Shown here: positions 29,638 to 39,200 of the stretch, piece after piece
How positions within the stretch are numbered: position 1 is the stretch's first letter
Layout: every line of letters begins with the position of its first letter
Source: M3007 sp037445225
Lineage (GTDB): Bacteria > Bacteroidota > Bacteroidia > Chitinophagales > Saprospiraceae
DNA: 64,000 bases
Direction of reading: 5' to 3'
NCBI GenBank assembly: GCA_037445225.1
Contig: JBBIKW010000007.1
Coordinates: 1-64,000 of the forward strand
The notes under the pieces: model-generated
Databases searched by the model: none
Seen by the model: the letters and a program-made list of their open reading frames with translations, nothing else
What the model was told of the DNA's origin: nothing
Made by a program: the position numbers and the translations under genes

Positions 29638-30810
29638 CTACGCTGTCCCCAAAGACGCCTGTAGGGTGGTTTCAAAGGCGGCGAGCAGATGCTGCGCAAT
29701 GCGCTCGGCGGCACGCCCGTCCCACAGCGGCGGGATGGGAGGGGGAGAGGGAAACGAAACGACCCTACAGCGCCTTATCCACGCCATCACGTCTTCGGTC
29801 GACCAGGTATTTACTAAGGCGTTGGTGCCGCACTGCAGGGTGATGGGGCGTTCGGTGTTGGGGCGCAGCGTCAAACAGGGGACACCCAGCACCGTAGTCT
29901 CTTCTTGGACTCCGCCCGAGTCGGTGAGCACCAAGCGAGCGTTTTTCTGCAGACAAATCATGTCGGAATACCGCACGGGTCGGAGCAGCGCGATATGGGG
30001 AGCCGACAGCAACGGCTCCCAAAGGCCGCTCTGAAGCAGTCGGTGCTCCGTACGTGGGTGCACGGGAAAGACGGTAGGGATCTGACAGCTGATGTCGATC
30101 AAGAGGTCGACCAAGTGCTTCAAGACGAGTGGGTTGTCGACGTTTTCGGCGCGGTGTAGGGTACACAGGGCATATCCCTCTGCCCGAGCGCTCGGGTCTA
30201 ACAAGGGTTGCCCTGGCCAAGCGCAGCGATGCACCACGTCTGTCCAGCACTTCTGGCTGGCGATAGGCAGCACCTGAAAGAGGGCGTCGATCAAAACGTT
30301 GCCCACCCACCGAATGCGCGCCTCTGGGATGCCCTCTCGCAAGAGATTCTCCACACCAGCCGGCTCGGTGACAAAGAGCAGCTGGGCCAAGTGGTCAACC
30401 AAGATACGGTTGCGCTCTTCGGCCATGTGCAGGTCACCGCACCGCAGGCCGGCCTCTACGTGCGCTAAAGGAATGCCCAGCTGACGCGCCGCTAAGGCAC
30501 CCGCAGCGGCCGTGGTGACATCTCCGATAACCACCAGCCAGTGAGGGCGCACCGCGCGCAACTGCTCTCTTATGCCTTTGGCCAGCGCACGCAGACCTGC
30601 CGGCACCCCTTCGCGAAGAGCGCCATGGGAACAGACAAGAGGGCGAGGCAATCCCAGTTCGTCTACAAAGACCTGACTCATTTCCGGCTGCCAATGCTGG
30701 CCGGTGTGCAGCAACAATGCGCGCAATCGCGGCTGTTGTTGAAAAGCGCGCCACAGTGGTGCAGCCTTGATAAAGTTGGGGCGAGCCCCTACGAGCAAAA
30801 CAACGGTCAT
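29638..30810 (-). CDS. Non-hydrolysing UDP-N-acetylglucosamine 2-epimerase family (WecB/WbpI)
   Basis: A 390-residue GT-B-fold epimerase. It shows VVLLVGARPNFIKAAPL at the N-terminus, VEAGLRCGD, the EERNRILVDHLA stretch, LHRAENVDN and TDSGGVQEE, all characteristic of the family that interconverts UDP-GlcNAc and UDP-ManNAc, or the WbpI variant acting on UDP-GlcNAc3NAcA. The ATG at 30810 follows the kinase stop by 19 bases; the longer frame begins inside the kinase gene. The nearby wlbA and wlbB make the WbpI role attractive, but sequence alone does not decide. Co-transcription with a two-component pair is unusual. Confidence 0.9.
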   Translation of the reverse strand: MTVVLLVGARPNFIKAAPLWRAFQQQPRLRALLLHTGQHWQPEMSQVFVDELGLPRPLVCSHGALREGVPAGLRALAKGIREQLRAVRPHWLVVIGDVTTAAAGALAARQLGIPLAHVEAGLRCGDLHMAEERNRILVDHLAQLLFVTEPAGVENLLREGIPEARIRWVGNVLIDALFQVLPIASQKCWTDVVHRCAWPGQPLLDPSARAEGYALCTLHRAENVDNPLVLKHLVDLLIDISCQIPTVFPVHPRTEHRLLQSGLWEPLLSAPHIALLRPVRYSDMICLQKNARLVLTDSGGVQEETTVLGVPCLTLRPNTERPITLQCGTNALVNTWSTEDVMAWIRRCRVVSFPSPPPIPPLWDGRAAERIAQHLLAAFETTLQASLGTA

Positions 30811-30829
30811 GAAAGCACGCGCGCTGGCG

Positions 30830-31888
30830 TCAGACCTTCTCCAGCGTGAAGCCAAAGGTAGAGCCTTGGCCCAAATTGCTGCGCACGTGGATAGTTTGTT
30901 TGTGCGCTTCTATGATGTGCTTGACGATAGAGAGACCCAATCCCGTACCTCCCGCTTCGCGCGAGCGACTCTTGTCGACGCGGAAGAAACGGTCGAACAC
31001 GTGCGGCAAATCCTTGTCGGCAATGCCAATGCCGTTGTCGCTGACCTCCAGCAAGAGGTGGGTATCCATATCGTAAAAGCCCACCTTCGTAGTGCCTCCC
31101 TCCTGACCGTATTTGATGGAGTTGTCGATCAGGTTGATAAGCACCTGTCGGATAGTCTCCTTGTCGGCGCGCACGCGAAAGTGTTGGTCGGCTCCGTCCT
31201 TGTAGCACAGCCGAATGTTGCGCTCACGCGCCTTCATCTCCATATCGGCAAACACCTCGTCTACCAAAGCGCGTATGTCAAACTCCCGCAAATCGAGGAG
31301 GATCTCACCCGACTCTAATTTGTTGATGGTGTCTAAATCTTGAACGATTGCTTCTAATCGGTCGGCATTTTTCGCCGCGCGCTCCAAGTAGCTGCGCGCT
31401 ACCTTTGGATCCTCTACAGCGCCATCGAGCAGGGTATGAATGAAGCCCTGGATGTTAAAAATTGGTGTCTTCAGCTCGTGAGAAACATCGCCGATAAAGT
31501 GCCGCCGATAAGCGGCTAACTTTTCGCGTTCCTCCATCTCTCGCCCATGAATTTCTGCCCACTCGTGCACTTCCTTTTCCACATCGTCTAACAGATCTAC
31601 CTGGGCGGCTCTTCGGCTGCTGGTACCGCCAGCGCCCTTATGCCGATGGATAATTTTGTAAATCAGCTTGACGCGGCGATAGATGTAGTACTTCACAAAA
31701 AAGTAATTGATCGCAAAGCTGCTTGCAAATACCACGGCGGAAACCAATAGCAGCTCCCAAAGAGGCCAGTAGACGCGAGGATTCAGGGTACCCAAGACTA
31801 CCAGCAACACCGCTACGGCCATACTCACCATCGCAGCCGTTATCAATGCCAGCTGCAGTGGGCTCTGATTTTTAGACCGAAGTGTCAT
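30830..31888 (-). CDS. Sensor histidine kinase, PhoR-like
   Basis: A 352-residue membrane kinase. Two adjacent membrane segments (about 13-33 and 44-66) are separated by a very short periplasmic loop, so sensing is probably intramembrane or through partners. The H box VSHELKTPI holds the phospho-accepting His, followed by N box NLIDNSIKYG, G1 DNGIGI, F box FDRFFRVDKSRSR and G2 GTGLGLSIVKHI. There is no PAS domain and no clear HAMP. The ATG at 31888 is preferred over a TTG at 31960 that would overlap the regulator. It follows the regulator gene by 49 bases. Confidence 0.94.
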   Translation of the reverse strand: MTLRSKNQSPLQLALITAAMVSMAVAVLLVVLGTLNPRVYWPLWELLLVSAVVFASSFAINYFFVKYYIYRRVKLIYKIIHRHKGAGGTSSRRAAQVDLLDDVEKEVHEWAEIHGREMEEREKLAAYRRHFIGDVSHELKTPIFNIQGFIHTLLDGAVEDPKVARSYLERAAKNADRLEAIVQDLDTINKLESGEILLDLREFDIRALVDEVFADMEMKARERNIRLCYKDGADQHFRVRADKETIRQVLINLIDNSIKYGQEGGTTKVGFYDMDTHLLLEVSDNGIGIADKDLPHVFDRFFRVDKSRSREAGGTGLGLSIVKHIIEAHKQTIHVRSNLGQGSTFGFTLEKV

Positions 31889-31937
31889 GAGGCGTTTGGC
31901 GTTCCATGCGCCTAAGCGGACTTGCCGAGTAAGCGCG

Positions 31938-32636
31938 CTAAAATTCGAATTTGTACCCAATTCCCTTCAGCGTTTTTATGTAATGTTCCCCAATACGCTC
32001 GCGCAGCTTCCGAATGTGCACATCGATGGTACGGTGCCCTACAATGACATCGCTTCCCCACACCTTGTCGAAGATTTCCTCGCGGGTAAATACGCGCCCC
32101 GGCCGAGAAGCCAGCATCCAGAGAATTTCAAACTCTTTTTTGGGCAACTCCACGGCCCGACCCGCTCGGAAGACCATCACCTTCAACCGGTCGATGACTA
32201 AATCTTTGGCCTCGATGACGTCCTGCTCTTCGTTCTGATATGAGGCGCGGCGCAACAGGGCATTGATGCGGCTGATGAGCACTCGCGGTTTGATGGGCTT
32301 GGTGATGTAGTCGTCTCCACCCACATCTAAGCCGGTGATTTGGGAAAAGTCTTCGTCTCGGGCCGTCAAAAAGGCGATGGGCGTGCGCGCAAAGGCTTTG
32401 TTTTTGCGCAACAGCCGACAAGTTTCGACGCCGTCCAGTTCGGGCATCATGATATCCAGAACGATGAGGTCGGGTTTTTCGCGCTCCGCCACCTCTAAGG
32501 CCATCTTTCCGTCGGGGGCCGTGACGACTTCATACCCTTCCTTGCGCAGATTATAGCGAACAAACTCCAGAATGTCCGGCTCGTCGTCCACCAACAGAAT
32601 TTTGGCGGCGGCCCGAGTTTCCTTCGTCGTTTTCAT
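31938..32636 (-). CDS. PhoB/OmpR-family response regulator
   Basis: A 232-residue regulator: receiver domain (ILLVDDEPDI acidic pair, phospho-Asp in LIVLDIMMPELDG, Lys in YITKPIKP) and C-terminal winged helix with VFTREEIFDKVWG and RTIDVHIRKLRERIG. The frame is open up to 32810, but family N-termini and the promoter element indicate the ATG at 32636 (MKTTKETR). The -7 element ends only about five bases before that ATG, so the mRNA may be nearly leaderless. It is the first gene of the regulator-kinase-epimerase operon. Confidence 0.95.
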   Translation of the reverse strand: MKTTKETRAAAKILLVDDEPDILEFVRYNLRKEGYEVVTAPDGKMALEVAEREKPDLIVLDIMMPELDGVETCRLLRKNKAFARTPIAFLTARDEDFSQITGLDVGGDDYITKPIKPRVLISRINALLRRASYQNEEQDVIEAKDLVIDRLKVMVFRAGRAVELPKKEFEILWMLASRPGRVFTREEIFDKVWGSDVIVGHRTIDVHIRKLRERIGEHYIKTLKGIGYKFEF

Positions 32637-32640
32637 ACGG

Positions 32641-32648
32641 CAAAGGTA
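32641..32648 (-). promoter_or_regulatory. Candidate -7 element for the two-component operon
   Basis: Minus-strand TACCTTTG, exact TAnnTTTG, with TTG (32668-32666) 17 bases upstream as a -33 box. The predicted transcript start falls at or next to the regulator ATG (32636), supporting that start and suggesting a leaderless transcript. Confidence 0.5.
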
Positions 32649-32734
32649 ATTGTTCTCAAAATGGTCAACATTTGAAGCAGCAATTAAGTAAATGTTAAGA
32701 ATAATCTCGGGCAGGGATCCTACAATAGTTAGCA

Positions 32735-32767
32735 TTGTCGAAAACAAAGCGCCAACAAATACCTTTG
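32735..32767 (+). promoter_or_regulatory. Candidate promoter of the patatin gene
   Basis: TTG at 32735-32737 and TACCTTTG at 32760-32767 are separated by 22 bases, close to the Bacteroidota -33/-7 arrangement. The transcript start would be about 52 bases before the patatin ATG. It is back to back with the two-component operon promoter. Confidence 0.5.
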
Positions 32768-32823
32768 CTGTGGAGCAATAACAAGGCCCTATCGCTTTCT
32801 TTGCGGGCAATTACTTCGAAAAA

Positions 32824-33894
32824 ATGACGGGAAAACGCCTATACCGAGTACTGAGTTTAGACGGCGGCGGCATACGCGGCTTGTTGAGCGCACATATTTT
32901 GGCGGCCTTAGAGAAGAAGCTCAACGAAAAATGGGCCGCTCAGCGCGGAGGAGCTCCCGGCCGCCCATTGCGCCTGGCTCAGTTCTTCGATTTGGTAGCG
33001 GGCACCTCTACTGGAGGCATATTGGCCTGTACGCTGCTGTGTCCCGATCCGAAAGACCCTATTTCCCCGCGATACAGCGCCCAGGAGGCCGTTGCCCTGT
33101 ATCGCGACCATGGGCGGGAGATCTTCTCCAAAACCCTGTCGGGGCGCACGGGCGTCACCGCTATCCGGTGGGCGCGCTACGACAGCGCCCCTATCGAACA
33201 CATCCTCGCCGAAAAGTTTGGCGATGCGCGCATCAGCCAGATGCTGCGCCCTTGCCTCATCACGAGCTACGACATCGAAAAGCGCCGAGCCGTCTTTTTT
33301 ACTTCGCACGACGCGAAAACCAAGGGCGAGCTGTACGACTACTTCTTACGCGATGTGGCGCGGTCGACATCGGCGGCACCTACGTACTTTCCGCCGCACT
33401 ACGTCGCATCTTTGGGCGGCTTAGAGACGGCCGGCATCGACGGCGGTCTCTTTGCCAACAATCCGGCAATGTGCGCGGTGATTGAGGCCCTGAAGATTTT
33501 CGCCTCTAAAGATGAAACAGGGCGCCCGCGCCTGCTCGAGCTAGACCAGCTCTTTGTCTTATCTATCGGCACCGGTGTCGTTCAGAAGCCCTATTTCTTC
33601 CAAAAGGCGCGGCACTGGGGCTTGTTGTCTTGGGTAGCGCCCATCATCAACATCATGATGACCGGCGTAGCGGAGACCGTAGACTACCAGTTGCGCAAGC
33701 TGTTCTCGGCCATCCAGCGCCCCGAACAATACGTGCGCATCATGCCCCAGCTGGGCACGGCGAGCGACGAACTCGACGACGTGTCGCCGCGCAACTTACG
33801 CGCACTCGATCAGATGGGCATCCAAAACGCCTATGATGCCGATGGCTTGCTGGAAAAGGTGGCGGATATGCTACTTGCTGGTTTTGAGGGTTAA
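32824..33894 (+). CDS. Patatin-like phospholipase
   Basis: A 356-residue serine lipid hydrolase. The oxyanion loop LDGGGIRG (about 15-22), the nucleophile elbow GTSTGG and the catalytic Asp in the DGG motif (GIDGGLFANNPA) are all present, so the Ser-Asp dyad is complete. Patatins release fatty acids from phospholipids. There is no signal peptide, so it is cytoplasmic or membrane-peripheral. Some relatives are cGAMP-activated (CapV) immune effectors, but no nucleotide cyclase is encoded nearby, so a housekeeping or lipid-turnover role is more likely. It is followed by glgC after 74 bases on the same strand. Confidence 0.93.
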   Translation: MTGKRLYRVLSLDGGGIRGLLSAHILAALEKKLNEKWAAQRGGAPGRPLRLAQFFDLVAGTSTGGILACTLLCPDPKDPISPRYSAQEAVALYRDHGREIFSKTLSGRTGVTAIRWARYDSAPIEHILAEKFGDARISQMLRPCLITSYDIEKRRAVFFTSHDAKTKGELYDYFLRDVARSTSAAPTYFPPHYVASLGGLETAGIDGGLFANNPAMCAVIEALKIFASKDETGRPRLLELDQLFVLSIGTGVVQKPYFFQKARHWGLLSWVAPIINIMMTGVAETVDYQLRKLFSAIQRPEQYVRIMPQLGTASDELDDVSPRNLRALDQMGIQNAYDADGLLEKVADMLLAGFEG

Positions 33895-33968
33895 GCGAAA
33901 AAGACAAAGGCGGTGGTGCTGTCGCTGCATTTCTACTACATTAGCGCGGAACAACGCGCACACGCCGT

Positions 33969-35240
33969 ATGATCAAGATGATTTGCCTCATTTTAGGAGG
34001 AGGTGCAGGGACACGACTTTACCCGCTTACCGAAAAACGCGCCAAGCCCGCCGTCCCCATCGGCGGCAAGTACCGGCTGATCGACATCCCCCTCTCCAAC
34101 TGCATCAACTCGGGCGTGCGGCGCATGTTTGTGCTGACGCAGTACAACTCTGCATCGCTCAACGCCCACATCAAGAACGCCTACAACTTCGACCACTTTA
34201 CCCACGGCTTTGTGGATATTTTAGCGGCCGAACAGACGCCGGGCGACTTTTCCTGGTTTCAAGGTACTGCCGATGCCGTACGCCAAAGCCGCAAACACTA
34301 CGAGCGCCACGACTTCGACTATATGCTCATCCTCTCGGGCGACCAGCTTTACCAGATGAACTTTGAGGAGATGGCGCTATGGCACATCGAGAAAAAGGCC
34401 GACCTGACTATTGCCTGCTTGCCGGTCAGCGCTCGCGATGCGGTGGGGTTTGGCATCATGAAAGCCAACCAGCAGGGCTATATCTCGCGCTTTATCGAAA
34501 AACCTAAAGCCGAGCAATTGCCCGAATGGGTCAGCGACGTCACCCCCGCCTATCAGCGCCGCGGGCGCGTCTATATGGCGTCTATGGGCATTTATATCTT
34601 CAACCGGAAGGCGTTGGAGAACCTGTTCGACAACAACCCCACCGCCACCGACTTCGGAAAAGAGATCATCCCCGCCGCCATTGAAAGCGGCCTGCGCGTC
34701 GCAGCATACCCCTTTGACGGCTACTGGACCGACATCGGCACCATCCGCTCCTTCTTCGAGGCCAACTTAGAGCTAACCGACCACATTCCGGCCTTCAACC
34801 TCTTCGACCAGCGCAACCCCATATATACGCGCGGGCGCATGTTGCCTCCAGCCAAATTTTACGGAGGCACGCAGATCAACCGCAGCATTGTGGCGGAGGG
34901 CTCCATCATCCATGCGCGCCTCATCGACTTAGCCGTCATCGGCCTGCGCTCGCGTATCGGCGAAAATTCCGTCGTCAAAGAGGCCATCATCATGGGCAAC
35001 GACACCTACCAAACGCTGGCCGAAATCGCTGCCCACCCTGAGGAAATCCCTATGGGTATCGGCAACAATTGCCACATCGAACGCGCCATTGTCGACAAGG
35101 ATTGCTGTATTGGCGACAACGTCATCATCAAAGGCGGCAGCCACCTGCCCGACATGGAAACCGAAGCCTACTGCATCCGAGGCGGCATCGTGGTGGTAAA
35201 AAAGGGCGCAGTCATTCCGCCGGGCTCGCGCATTATGTGA
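33969..35240 (+). CDS. glgC: Glucose-1-phosphate adenylyltransferase GlgC
   Basis: A 423-residue ADP-glucose pyrophosphorylase, the committed step of bacterial glycogen synthesis. The N-terminal catalytic domain has LILGGGAGTRLYPLT, KRAKPAVPIGGKYRLIDIPL and ILSGDQLYQMNF; the C-terminal part is a left-handed beta helix that carries the allosteric region. The length is typical. No other glycogen genes are adjacent. It converges with the lipoprotein gene, with 34 bases between the stops. Confidence 0.96.
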   Translation: MIKMICLILGGGAGTRLYPLTEKRAKPAVPIGGKYRLIDIPLSNCINSGVRRMFVLTQYNSASLNAHIKNAYNFDHFTHGFVDILAAEQTPGDFSWFQGTADAVRQSRKHYERHDFDYMLILSGDQLYQMNFEEMALWHIEKKADLTIACLPVSARDAVGFGIMKANQQGYISRFIEKPKAEQLPEWVSDVTPAYQRRGRVYMASMGIYIFNRKALENLFDNNPTATDFGKEIIPAAIESGLRVAAYPFDGYWTDIGTIRSFFEANLELTDHIPAFNLFDQRNPIYTRGRMLPPAKFYGGTQINRSIVAEGSIIHARLIDLAVIGLRSRIGENSVVKEAIIMGNDTYQTLAEIAAHPEEIPMGIGNNCHIERAIVDKDCCIGDNVIIKGGSHLPDMETEAYCIRGGIVVVKKGAVIPPGSRIM

Positions 35241-35277
35241 CGCTCCTCGCAGCAATGCCAGCGCCCTACGAGCGTCA
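35238..35277. terminator. Hairpin between convergent glgC and lipoprotein genes
   Basis: TGACGCTC (35238-35245) and GAGCGTCA (35270-35277) form 8-bp arms around a 24-base loop. The arms contain the two opposing TGA stop codons. There is no U-tract on either side, so any terminator function would be weak or bidirectional. Confidence 0.35.
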
Positions 35278-36072
35278 GTGCAGATACACCGCGACGAAGC
35301 GCGCAGTGGGCGCAGCCTTGCCCTTAGCGAGGGTGAGCGTATCGTTGCAAATGGCGTAGTTGTCTACCGCATTCAGCGCGTTCAAGAAGCGATCCTCATA
35401 CTCGATGCCAGGACACGCCATCAGGGGGGAAGCCACGCGGCTAAACTGAACGCGGTTGCCCTCTTGCAAGGTGTAACCGCCCGTGATGCGATTGCAGCCG
35501 CTGCTGCCGATGAGCCGGCCGTTGAACTTTAAGACGATGTGTGGTTCGCGCCGCTCAGCCCCTCCCACGACGATCGGCTTGCCGTCCAGCTCGATGAGCC
35601 TCCAGTACTTTTCTCGAATGTCGTCGTCGGCATGGTACTTGGCGATGCAGTACATGTCGGCTTGCTCGCCTTCGATGCGCTTGCCGTCCTTGTCCAGCTG
35701 CAGCAAGGCGTTTTCCACAACCTGACAGCGAACATCGCCAGAGGGGTTGCCCGCGCCCACCAAGCGAATGGTCATCCCTGCAGCATCCCACTTGAAGGCC
35801 CCTCTTTTGCGCACGACCTCCCGGCTCTTGCCCAAGTACTGGGTAGCCAGCTCGTAGGTATTGTCCGGATTGATCTTGATTTCGGTAAGTATGCCTTCGC
35901 AATCGGCACAGGGCAGCACGCCAACGTACAGCCCTGGCCAATCCAGGGCAAGGCGGCTGTTATGGCCCGTCACCAGAGGAGGGGTCTTCTTCTGGGTATT
36001 ACACGAGGGCAGAAGCGCAAACGCTATTAGGGCAATGGCGCTCGCGAGGTAAAGTGAACTAAGGGTACGCAC
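35275..36072 (-). CDS. NlpE-N/META domain lipoprotein
   Basis: A 265-residue lipoprotein: a signal peptide with lipobox ending LPSC (Cys24), an NlpE-like N-terminal domain with the GLYVGVLPCADCEGI CxxC motif, and a C-terminal META/HslJ domain (LIGSSGCNRITGGY, then a second conserved Cys in LMACPG). E. coli NlpE is an outer-membrane lipoprotein that triggers the Cpx envelope response; META domains are linked to heat and antibiotic tolerance. The start is GTG at 36072, directly before the charged n-region. A G9 run (36153-36161) lies 81 bases upstream. Confidence 0.88.
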   Translation of the reverse strand: MRTLSSLYLASAIALIAFALLPSCNTQKKTPPLVTGHNSRLALDWPGLYVGVLPCADCEGILTEIKINPDNTYELATQYLGKSREVVRKRGAFKWDAAGMTIRLVGAGNPSGDVRCQVVENALLQLDKDGKRIEGEQADMYCIAKYHADDDIREKYWRLIELDGKPIVVGGAERREPHIVLKFNGRLIGSSGCNRITGGYTLQEGNRVQFSRVASPLMACPGIEYEDRFLNALNAVDNYAICNDTLTLAKGKAAPTARFVAVYLH

Positions 36073-36288
36073 AAAAAATTGGTTTTGATGTGTGATGTGA
36101 TGACGGATATAAAAATAAGGAAAGCCCCTGAAAACGCCGGCGCAAGGGTAGTGGGGGGGGGTTCGAAGGCAAGCCTCTAAAAGAGAGGCACGCGCGAAAA
36201 ACAGGTGAGCGCTCAGCGCGAGGGATGAATGAGGTATTAGTTCAGGTTTATTGAGCAGACCTACTGAGAAGGGGCGTTTGCCGCCGGG

Positions 36289-39200
36289 CTACTGCCCACA
36301 CACGCACTTTGCCTCGTGGCAAGTGTGGAGAATGCCCGCTCCATTGAGATCGCTGCCGGGCATCTCGAACCAGAAGGGATCGCGTTTGCGCGGAGTGGGC
36401 GCGAGTTCCTCGAGCGTTTCGGCGTCGTACAGGCGCCCATTGACCATAGTGTAGTGGATGTGTTCGGTGTAGCGGATGTTCTCCAGCGGGTTCTTGTCCA
36501 ATACGATGAGGTCGGCGAGTTTGCCTGGCACCAAGGAGCCAAGGTCGCGCCCCATGCCCAAGTAGCGAGCGCCGTGGAGGGTGGCACAGCGCAGGGCTTC
36601 CATAGGAGTCATGCCGCCTTGGACGAACATCCACAGTTCCCAGTGTGCTCCCAAGCCTTGCAGCTGTCCATGCGAGCCGAGGTTGATGGGGATGCCGGCA
36701 TCGAGCATTTTCTTGAGTTGTCGGCTGGCAAGGATGTGGCCGTTTTGGTATTCCTCCTCCGGGATCATCGTGCGATGGCGCGCGCGCTCGTACAAGATGT
36801 GGCGAGGGGTAAACCGCAGGAGGCGCTCTTTTTTCCAGATGTCCTCTTTTTGATAGAAATAGTACTCGCCGTTGACCGCGCCGTAGCAGACGATGAGAGT
36901 AGGGGTGTTGTGCGCTTGGGTGCGGCGCCACAGCTGCAACACGTCGTCGTAGATGGGCGCCACCGGCAGGTTGTGCTCTACGCCGGTGTGGCCATCGACC
37001 ACTTGAGTGAGGTTGTGGAAGAAGAAGGAGCCGCCCTCGGGCACGACGAGCATGCCCAGCTCGCGCGCGGCGGCGATGACCTGCTGCCGTTGGTCGCGCC
37101 GCGGTTGGTTGTAGCTCTTCACCAAGAAAGCACCCCAGGCCTTAGTGCGGCGCAGGGCGCTGCGCGCGTCGTCTAAGCTGTTTATGGGCGCTTTAAAGTC
37201 GCCATCGGCGCCGTAGAGGATAGTGCCGGTGCTGAACAGGCGTGGCCCGACCATTCGGCCGGTGCGCAGCATTTCGGCGTTTGAAAAAGCCATCTCCGAG
37301 TTGACCGAAGGGTCGTGCATGGTGGTCACGCCGTAGGCCAAATTGGCCCAATACTCCCACTGCTTTTGCGGGTTGAGGCCGTAGCGGAAGTTGCCCGAAT
37401 GGGCGTGCACATCCACAAAGCCGGGGAGGATGGTCTTGCCGCGGCAGTTGAAGCGACGCACGGCTGCCGTGCGCAGCTTCTTCTGCAGCGCGGCGTCCTT
37501 GCGCAGCGCGGCCATCGTACCCACAAAGGCAAGGCGATTGCCCTCGACCACCACGGCGCCGTTTTCGATGACCCGATCGCCCTCCATGGTGATGATGCGG
37601 GCATTTTCGAGGACGATGAAACCCTGGGGCATATCCGATTGGAGGACCAAGCCGATCTTTTGACCGTTCGCAGGCAGAGGCGGCAAGCTGTCGGGAGCGC
37701 CCGGCAGGAAGGTGAAGCGCTCCGTCAGATCGATGGTGAAGTACTCATCGCCCAAGGTGTAGTGTATCTTTTTGCTGTCGGCACTCCAGTGCAGGTGATA
37801 GCCCGCATCGGTGGCGACAAGACTTACAGGGATGGCCTTTGTCTCGGCGCTGAGGTCGATAGTCTGTCCTACCTGCGGCCAGGCGCACACGTAGGCCTTA
37901 TGCAGCTCCGTAAAGGCCAGCCAGCGTCCATCGGGCGAAGGCACCCATTGGTTCACGTACTTGCTCTTGAACAACTCGCGCCGGTCTTGCCCGTTGAGGT
38001 CGAAAGAAAGCAGCTTTTTGTCTAAGGCGCCGAAGAGGTAGCCTCCTGTTTGCACGTATATGCGGGTGCCGTCGGGACTAAACCGCGGGTATTCCCCTTC
38101 GTCGGTGACAAAGTGGAGCTGCTCGGGATGGCTGAGGTCGATCCAGTAGACACCCGGCCTTTCCACTTTGGCGAGCCCTAGCTCATCGTCGCCGTTTTGG
38201 AAGCGGAACACGATGCGCTGGCCATCGGGAGAGTAGCGCGGTGTGCGGAAGATGCCGCCGCGTATGGGCACCTGCTCGAGGCGGCCGTCGGAGAGGTGCA
38301 TCTGCCATAAGACGCCGCCATAGACATCATTCCAGGTGACAAAGGCGACCTTTTGGCCGTCGGGGGAAAAATCGGGTTCAAATTCGAGCATGTCGGGATT
38401 GTCGACCTCGGCATCTACAAAGAGGCAACGCCCGTAAGGATGCTGTACGAGCAGTCGGGGAGTACCCTGGGGTAGCTCTTTAGCGTACAACTTCCCAGCG
38501 GCATTGAATACCAGCAGCTTGCCGTCGGGACTGGTGACTGCCTGCCGAATGGCGCGCGCCGTAAGCTGGGGCTCGAAGGCCGGGATCTCGAAGCGCAACG
38601 TCTCAGCTACGCGCGCAGTGACCGCACAGCGGAAAGGGATCTCGCGCGCGGCAACGCGCGGCCGAGAGGCCGATAGGTCTTTCAGGTCAAAGTCGATGCG
38701 GCGGATCTTTCCTCCTGCCCAAAAGACGAGGCTTCGCGCGCTACTCCCCTCGGCTATGGGCATCCAAGCAAACCCCGGGTACACGCCAAAGATCGTCCAT
38801 GCCTCTTGTTGGTCTTTGTCGAGTTGATCGTACAGCGAGTACTCCTTGCCCGTGCCGAGGTGGCGCACGAACAATACCGACCGCACGTCGACGCGGCGCA
38901 CAAAGGCCAGCCATTGCCCGTCGGGGCTGATCTGAGGGCGGCAGGCACCGCCGGAGCCCCCTGTGACCGTTTCCACCTTGCCCGTCTGGCGGTCGTAGCG
39001 GCGCACGGCAAAAATTTGTTTTTGCGGGTCCTTGTTGTATTGGAAAAAGCCGCCCCCGTACATGTCCTCGCTAAAGTACACGTAGCGCCCATCTGGGCTG
39101 ACGGAAGGCTCGTTGACATCTTGCTGGTCGTTCTTGCGCTTGGTCAATGGCACGCCTTCGCCTCCGGAGATGTGGTACAGCCAGATTTCGCCGGCACCCA

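Noticed and set aside
32824..33894. Patatin gene as a CBASS (CapV) effector
   Set aside because: There is no nucleotide cyclase or other CBASS gene next to it; the neighbours are a two-component operon and glgC.
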